A stretch of DNA of 64,000 bases, taken from contig NZ_BOMI01000190.1 of NCBI RefSeq assembly GCF_016862115.1, positions 1-64,000 of the forward strand, read 5' to 3'. The notes beneath the pieces were generated by a model that was given only the letters and a program-made list of their open reading frames with translations, did no database searches and was not told where the DNA came from. The stretch's first letter is position 1. Each line of letters opens with the position of its first letter. This document shows, piece by piece, positions 16,235 through 25,335 of the stretch. The position numbers and the translations under genes are program-made. Source of the DNA: Paractinoplanes deccanensis. GTDB lineage: Bacteria > Actinomycetota > Actinomycetes > Mycobacteriales > Micromonosporaceae.

Positions 16235-17592
16235 CCCCCGATGTCGAGGCGGCCGCACACACCCTCGCCGGCATGCCGGCCGCCGACCGGGCGGCCGTGA
16301 TGCACCGCGTCGCCGACGCGCTCGACTCGGCGGCCGGCGAGCTGGTGCCGCTGGCCGCCGGCGAGACCCGGCTGCCCGCCGAGCGGCTCACCGGCGAGCT
16401 GGCCCGCACCACGTTCCAGCTGCGCCTGTACGCCGACGAGATCGCGTCCGGGCGGCCGCTGCGGCAGCGGCACGACGCGGCCGCGCCCGCGCCGCTCCCC
16501 CGCCCGGACCTGTTTCGCACGGCGGTGCCGATCGGCCCGGTCGTGGTCTTCGCCGCGAGCAACTTCCCCTTCGCGTTCTCGGTGCTGGGCACGGACACGG
16601 CCGCCGCGCTGGCCGCCGGCTGCCCCGTCGTCGTCAAGGCGCATCCCGGCCATCCGCGGCTCTCCGACCGGGTGCGCGAGATCGCCGCCCCACTGCTGCC
16701 GCCGGGCGCCCTGACCCTCGTGCACGGCGAGGAGGAGGGCCGCGAGGTGCTGCTCGACCCGAGGATCAAGGCCGCCGCCTTCACCGGATCACTGGCCGGC
16801 GGGCGGGCGCTGTTCGATCTCGCCGCCTCCCGGCCGGAGCCGATCCCGTTCTACGGCGAGCTGGGCAGCGTGAACCCGGTCTTCGTGACCCGGTCGGCGG
16901 CCGAGCGGCGCGGGCCGGAGATCTGGGCCGGCTTCGCCGAGTCGTACACCCTGGGCCTGGGGCAGTTCTGCACCAAGCCGGGCGTGCTGATCCTGCCGGG
17001 CTCGGCGCTCGACGCGGCCGCCACCGCCGTCGCCGGGGCACTGAGCGGCCACCCCGGAGGCGACCTGCTCACGTCGAAGATCGCGGACGGCTTCCGGGCC
17101 GGCCGTCCCGGGCCCTCGGCGCGTGTCGTCTTCGAGGGGCCACCGGGCGAGGGCCGTTTCGCCGCGCCGGCGCTGTACGCCACCACGGCCGGCGCGCTGC
17201 GCGACGACCCGGAAGGCTTGCTGGAAGAGCGTTTCGGGCCGAGCGCGCTGCTGGTGGCGTACGACGACGAGGGGGAGCTGCCCGCCCTGGCCCGGCTGAT
17301 CCCCGGCCAGCTCACCGCGACCGTGCACGGCGAAGAGGACGACGAGGTCGCCCCGGCGCTGGTGCGCGGCCTGGCCGGCCTGGCCGGCCGGGTGATCTGG
17401 AACGGCTGGCCGACCGGGGTGGCGGTCACCGGCGCGATGCACCACGGCGGCCCGTACCCGGCGACCACCGCGCCGCTGCACACGTCGGTCGGCACGGCGG
17501 CGATCGAACGCTTCCTGCGCCCGGTGACGTTCCAGAACATGCCGGCCGCGATCCTGACTACGCTGCCGTCCTCGAAGGAGGTCGATCGATGA
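16228..17592 (+). CDS. 2,5-dioxovalerate (alpha-ketoglutarate semialdehyde) dehydrogenase
   Basis: This 454-residue aldehyde dehydrogenase would oxidise 2,5-dioxopentanoate to 2-oxoglutarate, the last step of the pathway. The nucleophile is Cys248 (GQFCTKPG) and the general base Glu211 (GELGSVNP); FTGSLAGG is the cofactor turn. The QFCTKPG form is typical of ketoglutarate semialdehyde dehydrogenases of aldarate clusters. At 454 residues it is somewhat short for the class. It overlaps udh by 7 bases and the IclR gene by 4, so the three form one operon. Confidence 0.87.
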   Translation: MVTPDVEAAAHTLAGMPAADRAAVMHRVADALDSAAGELVPLAAGETRLPAERLTGELARTTFQLRLYADEIASGRPLRQRHDAAAPAPLPRPDLFRTAVPIGPVVVFAASNFPFAFSVLGTDTAAALAAGCPVVVKAHPGHPRLSDRVREIAAPLLPPGALTLVHGEEEGREVLLDPRIKAAAFTGSLAGGRALFDLAASRPEPIPFYGELGSVNPVFVTRSAAERRGPEIWAGFAESYTLGLGQFCTKPGVLILPGSALDAAATAVAGALSGHPGGDLLTSKIADGFRAGRPGPSARVVFEGPPGEGRFAAPALYATTAGALRDDPEGLLEERFGPSALLVAYDDEGELPALARLIPGQLTATVHGEEDDEVAPALVRGLAGLAGRVIWNGWPTGVAVTGAMHHGGPYPATTAPLHTSVGTAAIERFLRPVTFQNMPAAILTTLPSSKEVDR

Positions 17593-18362
17593 CCGAGGAA
17601 GAGCCGAAGCTGGTCAAATCGGCGCAGCGCACCATACTGATCATGGAGATGCTCGGCGCCGCCCGCGGCCCGATGACCGTCACCGAGCTGCACCGGCGCA
17701 CCGGTTTCCCGCGCTCCAGCCTGCACCAGCTGCTGCACACGCTGATCGCGATGCGGTGGATCGAGACCACCGCGGACGGCTCGGCGGTCGGCGTCGGCCC
17801 GCACGCCCTGCTGTGCGGCACGGCGTACCTGGACCGCGACCCGGCGCTGCCGTTCGCCACCCGCGCGCTGGAGCTGATCGGCGACAAGCTCGGCTACACG
17901 GTGCACTACGCGCGCCTCGACGGCCCGAACGTCATCTACCTGGCCACCCGCGAGACGATCGAGCCGCGCCGGGCCACCTCCCGGGTGGGCCGGCAGCTCC
18001 CGGCCCACGCCACCGCCCTCGGCAAGGCCCTGCTGGCCGAGCTCACCCCGCGCGAGGTCGGCGAGTTGCTGCCGGACCACCTGGCCGGCCTCACCGAGCA
18101 CACCATCGTCGACCACGAGGCCCTGCGGCACGACCTGGAGGCCACCCGCGCCCGCGGCTACGCCCTGGAGCGCGAGCAGAACACGCTGGGCCTGGGCTGC
18201 GTCTCGGTGGCCGTGCCGTACCGCATCCCCGCGACCGACGCGATCAGCTGCTCGATCCCGATCGCGGCCGTGACCGACGAGGAGATCGCGCGCGTCTCCG
18301 AGGTGATGCTCGACCAGGCCGCCGCCCTGGCCGCCCGCCTGCGCGCGGAGGGCATCCGCTGA
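17589..18362 (+). CDS. IclR family transcriptional regulator (uronate genes)
   Basis: This 257-residue protein has an N-terminal winged helix (residues ~8-70, with TVTELHRRTGFPRSSLHQLL) and a C-terminal IclR effector domain (~80-250, with GRQLPAHATALGKALLAEL and the Cys in ISCSIPI). The ATG overlaps the stop of the dehydrogenase gene (ATGA). It is the only regulator in the uronate region. It probably binds the palindrome at 15345-15358 and responds to a uronate or pathway intermediate. Confidence 0.87.
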   Translation: MTEEEPKLVKSAQRTILIMEMLGAARGPMTVTELHRRTGFPRSSLHQLLHTLIAMRWIETTADGSAVGVGPHALLCGTAYLDRDPALPFATRALELIGDKLGYTVHYARLDGPNVIYLATRETIEPRRATSRVGRQLPAHATALGKALLAELTPREVGELLPDHLAGLTEHTIVDHEALRHDLEATRARGYALEREQNTLGLGCVSVAVPYRIPATDAISCSIPIAAVTDEEIARVSEVMLDQAAALAARLRAEGIR

Positions 18363-18423
18363 CGTCGGCGCGGCCCGCACCCGATTTCTCACCTACTCCG
18401 GCCGCCTGCCGATTGCTGGGACT

Positions 18424-19908
18424 GTGGAATCGCGGCGCAGGCTGACCCCCGACCCCGTGCTGGCCGGGATGGCCGCCTTCAGCCTCGCCCTCGTGTGGTG
18501 GTTCCTCGCCGGCCCAGGCGGGGCGACCGTCTCGTGGGCGGTGCAGACGGGCCTCGACGTGGCCATCGCCGTCTTCGCGTGGCGGCTCACGCGGCAGGAC
18601 GCTGCCCGGCGGCAGGGCCGCCGCTTCTGGCCGGCCGTCCTCGTCACCGGTGTGTGCTGCGCGATCGGCGACGCGTTCCAGACGGTCCTGGTGGTTCTGG
18701 ACCCCCGGTTCGGGCACCAGCCGCATCCCGTCCAGACCGGCTTCGTGGTGCTGGGCATGGTGATCGCGGTGGTCGCGATGCTGTTCCACCCCCTGGGCGG
18801 CGCGGGCCGCCAGCGCCTCCGGCTGTATCTCGACGCGGCGACGGTGCTCGCCGGCGTCGCCGTCTTCCTGTGGTATTTCGTGCTGGCCGGGGTCGTCATC
18901 GACGGCAACCTCGCCGAGGTGGCCGGCGCCGGCGCCACGTCGGCGGTCATGCTGCTCATCACGTTCAGCGTGCTCAAACTGCTGCTCGGCGGAACCGCTC
19001 CGTTCGCTTGGCTGCCCGGGGTCGTCGCCAGCACCGGCGTGGCCGGCACCGCGCTGGCCGCCTCGACGGTCACCCTCCTGACCGGCACCCACGACGCCGG
19101 CGTCATCTACGTGTCGCAGCTGCTGCCCTGCCTGCTTCTCCCCGTCGCCCTGCGCCTGCAGACCCTGCACACGCGCCGCGCCGCCGCGCGGCCCGCCGAG
19201 CGCGTCCGGCGCCGCTCGAGCCGCCTGCCCTACGTGGCCGTCGTCGCCGTGCATCTGCTGCTGATCGGCGCGCTCGTCGGCCACGGCGGCGACCTGCGCA
19301 TCAGCGGCGTCGCGGTGGGCGCTATCGCGATCACCGCCCTGGTGCTGTCGCGGCAGTCGGCGGCGTTCACCGACAACGAGCGGCTCCTCGCCGAGCTCGA
19401 TCGCCGGATGGCCGAGGTCCGCGAGCTGCACGACGAGCTGCGCCACCAGGCCACCCACGACGCGCTGACCGGCCTGGCCAACCGCAGCCTGCTCGAGCAG
19501 CGGCTCGCCGAGCGGCAGTCCGGTGACCGGGTCAGCGTGCTGCTCGTCGACCTCGACGGCTTCAAACCGATAAACGACTCGTACGGCCACCACGCCGGCG
19601 ACCAGGTATTGGTGGCGGTGGCCGAGCGGCTGGCCGCCTGGACTCCGGGGAACGGCCTGGCCGTACGTCTCGGCGGCGACGAGTTCGCCGTCCTGCTGCC
19701 CGGCCCGGCCACCGCCGGCGGCCTGGTCGCCGCTCTGCAAGCGCCGATCATGCTCCCCGGCCACGCCGACGTCACCGTCGGAGCGAGCGTCGGCGTGGCC
19801 ACCGGCCCCGCGTCCGATGCGCCCCGCCTGCTGCGCCAGGCCGACGCCGCCATGTACCGGGACAAAGCCCGGCGCAAGACGGCCGGCACCCCGGGCCTCC
19901 CTGTGTGA
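18424..19908 (+). CDS. Membrane-bound diguanylate cyclase (GGDEF)
   Basis: This 494-residue protein starts at a GTG. About nine to ten hydrophobic segments fill residues ~10-310, forming a membrane sensor domain. A short coiled linker (LLAELDRRMAEVRELHDELRH) leads into a GGDEF domain at ~330-490 that begins HDALTGLANR. The active-site GGDEF is intact at residues 417-421, so it should make cyclic di-GMP. No RxxD inhibitory site is present before it, so product inhibition is unlikely. No clear ribosome-binding site is seen. The signal sensed is unknown. Confidence 0.85.
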   Translation: MESRRRLTPDPVLAGMAAFSLALVWWFLAGPGGATVSWAVQTGLDVAIAVFAWRLTRQDAARRQGRRFWPAVLVTGVCCAIGDAFQTVLVVLDPRFGHQPHPVQTGFVVLGMVIAVVAMLFHPLGGAGRQRLRLYLDAATVLAGVAVFLWYFVLAGVVIDGNLAEVAGAGATSAVMLLITFSVLKLLLGGTAPFAWLPGVVASTGVAGTALAASTVTLLTGTHDAGVIYVSQLLPCLLLPVALRLQTLHTRRAAARPAERVRRRSSRLPYVAVVAVHLLLIGALVGHGGDLRISGVAVGAIAITALVLSRQSAAFTDNERLLAELDRRMAEVRELHDELRHQATHDALTGLANRSLLEQRLAERQSGDRVSVLLVDLDGFKPINDSYGHHAGDQVLVAVAERLAAWTPGNGLAVRLGGDEFAVLLPGPATAGGLVAALQAPIMLPGHADVTVGASVGVATGPASDAPRLLRQADAAMYRDKARRKTAGTPGLPV

Positions 19909-20013
19909 ACCGACGCGCGCGCCCGGCGACGTCCGGACAGCCCGGATCCCGGAGGCGGTGCGCACGCCCGCCGCGGGCCTCCGCTCGCCGCTCCACAATG
20001 CGATCATCCGTGC

Positions 20014-20505
20014 GTGCGAATGATCTCCATGGCGGCCGTGCTGGCCGTGGCCCTGGTGGCCGCCGCGTCGTGCGGCTTCGAGGACCGGAACGACTTTCGA
20101 ATGCGCTCGCCGACGATGGAGCCGACCATCGAGGAGGGCGACATCGTCACGGCCACCATGGTCGAGCCCGGCGAATACCAGCCACACGCGAGTGACGTGG
20201 TGGTCTTCCACGCGCCCAGCGACTGGGGCTCGTCACCGGGCGACCCGCCCCGGATCTACCGGGTGATCGCGGTGCCCGGCGACACCGTCAGCTGCTGTGA
20301 CAGGGCGGGCCGGGTGCTGCACAACGGCACCGCTCTGCGCGAGCCGTACCTCGCCCCGGACGGCGAGCCACCCGTCGCCTTCGAGCCGCTCACCGTGCCG
20401 GCCGGGCACATCTTCGTGCTCGGCGACAATCGGGAGCTGGCCAACGACTCCGCGCACAACGGCCCGCTGCCGCTGTCCACCGTGATCGGCGTGGTCGAGG
20501 ACTGA
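20014..20505 (+). CDS. Signal-peptidase-I-like (S26) lipoprotein without the catalytic dyad
   Basis: This is a 163-residue protein; an ATG at 20020 is an alternative start. The hydrophobic N-terminus ends in AASC (Cys20), a possible lipobox. The rest matches the S26 fold: SPTMEPT (32-38), GDIVTA, YRVIAVPGD (82-90) and GDNRELANDS (137-146). In active enzymes the first motif is SxSMxPT with a catalytic Ser, and a Lys lies eight residues before the Asp of PGD. Here those positions are Thr34 and Tyr82. The usual Ser/Lys pair is therefore missing. It may be a non-catalytic or altered paralogue. It is flanked by two sensor genes. Confidence 0.75.
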   Translation: MRMISMAAVLAVALVAAASCGFEDRNDFRMRSPTMEPTIEEGDIVTATMVEPGEYQPHASDVVVFHAPSDWGSSPGDPPRIYRVIAVPGDTVSCCDRAGRVLHNGTALREPYLAPDGEPPVAFEPLTVPAGHIFVLGDNRELANDSAHNGPLPLSTVIGVVED

Positions 20506-20566
20506 CGGTCGTCGCACTACGTGTCTCGCCATGGACACGCAGCAACGCCGCTGGTACTAGTGGGGC

Positions 20567-22204
20567 GTGCTGAGGGCCATCGAATGGATCGTTCTGGGAA
20601 TCGGCAGCGCGGCCGCCATCGTCTACGGCGTCCGCCGTCACCGGCCGGACCGGATCGGACCCTGGGTGTTGCTGGCCGGCGCCATCGTCGCGAGCGCCGC
20701 CGGGGACGTGTTGACCGCGCTGAACCGGCCCGGCGTGGCCGACATCTGCTTCTACGTCATGTTCGTGCTGGTGGCTTGCAGCCTGCTGCAGCTGACGCGC
20801 GTCGGCGCGGTCCTCGTCGACCGGGCACGGCTCATCGACCTGCTCGCTTTCGCGTGCTCGGCGCTGCTGGTGGTCTGGGTGTTCGTCCTCGGCGACGCGG
20901 GCCGGATCGGCGATGTCTCCGGCGCGTACGTCATCGGCGCCCTGCTGCTCCTCGCCGTCGTCGCCCGCGTCCTGGTCGCCGCGGGCCGCAACGTCTCGGC
21001 CGCCCTGCTGGTCATCGGCGCGGTGGGTGTCCTGGTCAGTGACATCGTGCAGCCGCTGTGGCCGGGCCGGCTGAGCGAATCCGGTTTCGTGGTGCTCTAC
21101 CTGGCCTGGGGCGCCGCCGCCCTGCACCCGTCGATGGTCCGGCTCACCGAGCCCGCGGCGCCGCGCCCCAGTCCGCGGCTCGGGCGCTGGGCGACGCTGC
21201 TGGGTGTCTCGGTCGCCACCCCGCCGGTCGTTCTGCTGATCGAGGCGGCCGACGGCACGGTCGGCGACGGCGTGGTGATCGCCGTGGCCGGCGCGATCAC
21301 CCTTCTCCTGACCATCACCCGGCTGACCGACTCGGTGACCGCGAACGGCCAGGCCCTGAAGCGTGAGCGCGGCCTGCGGCAGGCGAGCGCCGCGCTGGTC
21401 GCCGCCGCCGACGCACCGGCCGTCGACGAGGCCGTCCGGGCCGCGATCGCCCAGTTCATGCCGGCGGACGCGGTCCGCGGCGTCGTCTTCGCCCTCGACG
21501 ACCGCCGGCTCACGCTCGAAGCGCCGACCGGCCCCGAGGCCGGCGCACCGCACCGCAGCTGGTGGATCGAGAACGGGGACCGGGACTGGGCCACCCTGGT
21601 CTGCCCGCTCTGGCTGGAGCCGCTCGCCGTCGCCCGGCCCAGCGGCGGAGCCCTGATCCTGCGCGGCCGCCGCGACGTCCTCACTGCCACGCGCGACACC
21701 CTCGAGGTGCTGGCCGGTCAGGCGGCGCTCGCGCTGGACCGCATCTCGCTGATGGAGGCGGTCGGCCGCCGCGACAGTGACCTCTATCTGCGCGCGGTGA
21801 TCCGGAACAGCGCGGACATGATGATGGTGATCGACGACGACCAGCGCATCCGGTACGCCAGCCCTTCGCTGCGCGAGCGGCTCGGCGTCGACGACCTGCC
21901 GCCGCTGGCCACCGTCGACGACGTGGTGCATCCGGACGACCGCGACCAGCTGCGCCGGGCCTTCCGCGGCTCCGGCGACGGTGTGGTGTTCTGCTCGCTG
22001 GTGCGGGCCGACGGCAGCCGGGCGATGGTCGAAGCCACGTACCGCGACCTGCGCGAGGACCGATTGGTCCAGGGCTTCGTGGTGACCATGCGGGATTTTT
22101 CCCAGGGCCGTGAGCCGCACGGGCAGCGGCCCCACCCCGGCAACCGCGACGAGCTGCCGGCCCGGGCCAACCGGCGCAGCGCCCGGCACAAGTTCCACTA
22201 CTAA
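20567..22204 (+). CDS. Membrane PAS sensor protein lacking an output domain
   Basis: This 545-residue protein starts at a GTG with a weak ribosome site. Nine or so hydrophobic segments occupy residues 1-260. A GAF-like region follows (~270-400), with a PAS domain at ~405-510 (VIRNSADMMMVIDDDQRI and VVHPDDRDQLRR). The usual GGDEF or kinase domain after PAS is absent. The protein ends in a basic tail, RRSARHKFHY. The TAA stop is formed by the TA target site plus the first base of the mobile-element relic that begins at 22204. The gene may have been shortened by that insertion. Confidence 0.8.
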   Translation: MLRAIEWIVLGIGSAAAIVYGVRRHRPDRIGPWVLLAGAIVASAAGDVLTALNRPGVADICFYVMFVLVACSLLQLTRVGAVLVDRARLIDLLAFACSALLVVWVFVLGDAGRIGDVSGAYVIGALLLLAVVARVLVAAGRNVSAALLVIGAVGVLVSDIVQPLWPGRLSESGFVVLYLAWGAAALHPSMVRLTEPAAPRPSPRLGRWATLLGVSVATPPVVLLIEAADGTVGDGVVIAVAGAITLLLTITRLTDSVTANGQALKRERGLRQASAALVAAADAPAVDEAVRAAIAQFMPADAVRGVVFALDDRRLTLEAPTGPEAGAPHRSWWIENGDRDWATLVCPLWLEPLAVARPSGGALILRGRRDVLTATRDTLEVLAGQAALALDRISLMEAVGRRDSDLYLRAVIRNSADMMMVIDDDQRIRYASPSLRERLGVDDLPPLATVDDVVHPDDRDQLRRAFRGSGDGVVFCSLVRADGSRAMVEATYRDLREDRLVQGFVVTMRDFSQGREPHGQRPHPGNRDELPARANRRSARHKFHY

Positions 22205-22687
22205 GCGTCTGATCAGAAGTTCTGTACGTAAGGTCACCGCCCGTATGCGCCCTGCGCACGTCTACGCCCGGATCCCGGCCGAGCGACACACCGAACTGAT
22301 TACCGCCCTGCACGGACCCTGGCGCACCGCCACCCGCATGGTCATCGTCACCCTGTCCGCCGCCGGCATGTCCGCCGGCGAGATCGCCGAGGTGTTGCAC
22401 TACGACCCGGTCACCGTGCGCCGCTGGTCACCCGCCACCACCACGAAGGCCTGGCCGGCCAGATCCACCACCACGTCAGCGTCAAAGACGTCTCCGTGGT
22501 CTTCTGCTACTTCCTCCAACAACTGCTCGACGCCTGCCCGAACGCCCCAGCCGTCGCCGCCAACCGGACCCGCCAAGCCCACGCCTTCTTCCAGCACCGC
22601 ACCAACACCCAAAACCTCACCACCGCCGCGCCCTGGACCTCACCCTGACTACCCCCGGGTTACGGACAAGACTTCCGGCCAGGCGCT
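22204..22687 (+). mobile_element. IS630-type relic (484 bp) with terminal inverted repeats and TA target duplication
   Basis: The left end AGCGTCTGATCAGAAGTTCT and the inverted right end AGCGCCTGGCCGGAAGTCTT match at most positions. Similarity continues to CGTAA, with about seven mismatches over some 31 bases when the flanking CTA is included. Both ends are flanked by TA (22202-22203 and 22688-22689), the target duplication of the IS630/Tc1 group. The inside carries only a broken transposase gene. Complete IS630 elements are about 1.1 kb, so more than half has been lost. The element sits between the PAS gene and the esterase gene. Confidence 0.8.
22244..22650 (+). pseudogene. IS630-family transposase remnant
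   Basis: From the ATG at 22244 about 60 codons encode an N-terminal helix-turn-helix of IS630 transposases (MRPAHVYARIPAERHTELI, then SAGEIAEVLHYDPVTVRRW). The frame is then lost. From about 22441 another frame reads LAGQIHHHVSVKDVSVVF and FLQQLLDACPNAPAVAANR, a downstream part of the same protein. The catalytic DDE core is missing through deletion and frameshift. It cannot move itself, but the ends might still be recognised by a related transposase. Confidence 0.75.
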
Positions 22688-22705
22688 TAGATCGGCATAC
22701 GTCGA

Positions 22706-22734
22706 TTGACAGTTTCTCGCTCCAGGTGCACGCT
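22706..22734 (+). promoter_or_regulatory. Likely promoter of the secreted esterase gene
   Basis: TTGACA (22706-22711) is a perfect -35 box. CACGCT, 17 bases later (22729-22734), is a weak -10. The pair begins 18 bases after the right end of the IS630 relic. The leader to the ATG at 22946 is about 200 bases and I see no clear element in it beyond GC-rich inverted repeats. Confidence 0.45.
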
Positions 22735-22945
22735 AAGTGTCATACGACGCGCGTTCGCCGGTCCGCGCGCCACAGCCGCGGCTCGGCGGCGCGCCGGCTC
22801 CCCGGCGCCGGTACGGGTGAGGACAGGGCAGATCACCCGCACGGATCGACGACGGGCCGGCCGGCAACCTCCAGCCTTCCGTCTGGGCTGCGCGCGGGCG
22901 TGCCAATCCCCGCGTGCGGTCCGGCCCGCTCCAGGAGTGACGATT

Positions 22946-24265
22946 ATGAAGATCAGACGCCCTCTGCTGTCTGCCCTGGCCGCCCTGCTGGCCGTGGCAG
23001 GCATCGCCGTCTCGGCGCCCCGTCCGGCGTTCGCGGCGACCCTGACCGAAGTCGCGAACTTCGGCAGCAACCCGGGCGGGATGCGCATGCACATCTACGT
23101 GCCGGACGCGCGCCCGGCCAACCCGGCGATCGTGGTCGCCATGCACGGCTGCGGCGGCTCGGGTCCCGGCTTCTACTCGGGCAGCGAGTTCGCCTCGCTG
23201 GCCGATCGGTACGGGTTCCTCGTGATCTACCCGTCCGCGATGCAGGAGGCCGGCTTCGGCAGGTGCTTCGACACGTGGTCAGCGGCGGCCAAGCAGCGCA
23301 ACGGCGGCAGTGACCCGGTCTCCATCGCGTCGATGGTGGCCTATGCGTCTCAGCAGTACGGCGGCGACCGGAACCGGGTGTACGCCACCGGCAGCTCCTC
23401 CGGCGGCATGATGACCCAGCACATGCTCGCCCTCTACCCGGACCTGTTCAAGGCCGGCGCGTCCTTCATGGGCGTGCCGTTCAACTGCTTCGCCAACGCG
23501 GCCGACTACCCGCCCGGCGGCCAGTGCACCGGCGGCAGCATGAACCGCACACCCCAGCAATGGGGCGACGCCGTCCGCCAGGCGTGGCCCGGATACACCG
23601 GCGCCCGCCCCCGGGTGCAGCTGTGGCACGGCACCAACGACACCCTCGTGCCGTACTCGTTGCTGCAGGAGTCGATCGAGCAGTGGACCAACGTCCTCGG
23701 GCTCAGCACGGCGCCCTCGTCCAGCGACACCCCGCAGCCGGGCTGGAACCGCCGCCGCTGGGCCGACCAGGCGGGCACCGTCCAGGTCGAGGCGTACAGC
23801 ATCCAGGGTGCCGGGCACTCGCTGCCCAGCAGCGGCATGGCCGCCGCCGCCATCGCCTTCTTCGGACTCACCACACCGCCCACCACTCCCCCGACGACCC
23901 CGCCGACAACGCCGCCCACGACCCCGCCGACCACCCCGCCGGTGACGTCGGCATGCCGGGTCACCGGGACGGTCAACGCCTGGAACACCGGGCTGACCGC
24001 GACCATCACCATCACCAACGCCGGCAGCACCACCATCAACGGCTGGGAGCTCGCCTTCGACCTGCCCGCCGGTCAGACCATCACCGGCGGCTGGAGCGCC
24101 TCCTACGCGCCCACCTCCGGACGGGTCAGGGCCGGCAACGTCGGCTACAACACGAGCCTGGCGCCCGGCGCGTCGACCACCATCGGGTTCCAGGCCACCC
24201 ACACCGGCAACACGGGAGCCCCCACCGGGTACGCGCTCAACGGCTCCCCCTGCGCCACCGGCTGA
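22946..24265 (+). CDS. Secreted PHB-depolymerase/CE1-type esterase with CBM2
   Basis: This 439-residue exported protein has a signal peptide with a cleavage site near AFA-A. The esterase domain (~30-310) carries an oxyanion motif VAMHGCGGSGPG, the nucleophile elbow GSSSGG with Ser151, and a catalytic His in GAGHSLPSSG. A linker of repeated TTPP units (~312-335) joins it to a cellulose-binding CBM2 (~337-439, with GWELAFDLPAGQTITGGWSA). This layout fits acetylxylan or feruloyl esterases and PHB-depolymerase-like enzymes that act on plant cell walls. An ATG with GGAGTGACG upstream sets the start. Confidence 0.88.
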   Translation: MKIRRPLLSALAALLAVAGIAVSAPRPAFAATLTEVANFGSNPGGMRMHIYVPDARPANPAIVVAMHGCGGSGPGFYSGSEFASLADRYGFLVIYPSAMQEAGFGRCFDTWSAAAKQRNGGSDPVSIASMVAYASQQYGGDRNRVYATGSSSGGMMTQHMLALYPDLFKAGASFMGVPFNCFANAADYPPGGQCTGGSMNRTPQQWGDAVRQAWPGYTGARPRVQLWHGTNDTLVPYSLLQESIEQWTNVLGLSTAPSSSDTPQPGWNRRRWADQAGTVQVEAYSIQGAGHSLPSSGMAAAAIAFFGLTTPPTTPPTTPPTTPPTTPPTTPPVTSACRVTGTVNAWNTGLTATITITNAGSTTINGWELAFDLPAGQTITGGWSASYAPTSGRVRAGNVGYNTSLAPGASTTIGFQATHTGNTGAPTGYALNGSPCATG

Positions 24266-24341
24266 CGAGGGACCGGCGGCGGCGTATCGGCGTGAGACGA
24301 TCTCGGGAGCCGTGAGCCCCCGATTCTGCCGGAGCCGTCGC

Positions 24342-25301
24342 GTGACCAGCCCGTACGACATCGACGAGATCTTCCCGGACAACGCGGCAGGCGCCGTGCG
24401 CCTGCCGCGCCGGCAGGCCGGCAACTCGCCCCAGGACCTGACGGTGACCCTGCTCGCCGACTACACCCTGCGCACGCGGGCCGAGCTGCCGTCGGCCGCC
24501 ATCGTGGCCCTGCTGGCCGAGGCCGGCGTGAGCCATGCCGGGGCCCGGACCGCGATCAGCCGGCTCGCCCGTCGCGGGGTGCTGCAGGTGCGACGGCAGG
24601 GCCGGCGCAGCGCGTACCGGCTCACCCCGGAAGCGGCCGACTTCCTCTCCGCGGGCGGGAGCTCGATCGTCTCGCCCACCGGCGCCGAACCGTGGGACGA
24701 GCACTGGACCCTCATCGCCTTCTCGCTGCCGAACGGGGAACGCGCCCAGCGACAGGAGCTCCGCAGCAAGCTCCGCTGGATGGGGTACGCCCCGCTGTAC
24801 GACGGGCTGTGGATCTCGCCGCACGGCCTCTCGGACCGGGCCCGGGCACGGCTGGCCCCGTTCGCCCCCGGCGGCATGACCGTGTTCCGCGCCCGGCACG
24901 TCGAGCTCGGCGCCGGGCTCGACCGGAGACCCCTGGACGCCTGGGACATCGCGGCCATCGCCCGCGAGTACGAGGCTTTCGTCCGGCAGTGGCGCGACGT
25001 GCCGGCCCGGATCGCGGCCGGCCGGCACGCCGGAGCCGAGTCCGTACGGGCCCGCACGGAGGTGATGGACACCTATCGGCGCCTGCCCGTTCTCGACCCG
25101 CGCCTGCCGCTGCGGCTGCTGCCGGCGGGATGGCTGCGGCAGCCCGCTCGTGATCTGTTCGTCGCCGTCTACGACGGCCTGGCCGCCACCGCCGAGGAGC
25201 ACGTCCGTGCCGTCGCGGCCGGTTTCGCCGACGGCCCGGTCACCGGCATCCGAGCGCACACGGTCGCCGACCTGTCCGCCGGTCTGCGCGACGAGACATG
25301 A
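24342..25301 (+). CDS. PaaX family transcriptional regulator
   Basis: This is a 319-residue protein. A winged-helix N-terminal domain (SAAIVALLAEAGVSHAGARTAISRLARRGVL) is followed by the PaaX central domain (HWTLIAFSLPNGERAQRQELRSKL and GYAPLYDGLWISP) and the C-terminal PaaX domain with LPAGWLRQPARDLF. PaaX proteins repress phenylacetate catabolic genes, but related copies control other pathways, and no phenylacetate genes are in this window. The GTG at 24342 has GGAG seven bases upstream; another GTG at 24312 would add 10 residues. Confidence 0.85.
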   Translation: MTSPYDIDEIFPDNAAGAVRLPRRQAGNSPQDLTVTLLADYTLRTRAELPSAAIVALLAEAGVSHAGARTAISRLARRGVLQVRRQGRRSAYRLTPEAADFLSAGGSSIVSPTGAEPWDEHWTLIAFSLPNGERAQRQELRSKLRWMGYAPLYDGLWISPHGLSDRARARLAPFAPGGMTVFRARHVELGAGLDRRPLDAWDIAAIAREYEAFVRQWRDVPARIAAGRHAGAESVRARTEVMDTYRRLPVLDPRLPLRLLPAGWLRQPARDLFVAVYDGLAATAEEHVRAVAAGFADGPVTGIRAHTVADLSAGLRDET

Positions 25302-25335
25302 CCGTGGCGATCGGCTCGGCGCGGCTCGCCGCGCG

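Noticed and set aside
22706..22945. Extension of the esterase gene upstream to 22706
   Set aside because: The extra region has no signal peptide and overlaps the likely promoter; the ATG at 22946 gives a proper signal peptide.
23876..23943. Repeated ACCCCGCCG-like DNA considered as a regulatory repeat
   Set aside because: It encodes the TTPP linker between the esterase and CBM2 domains; the repetition reflects the protein linker.
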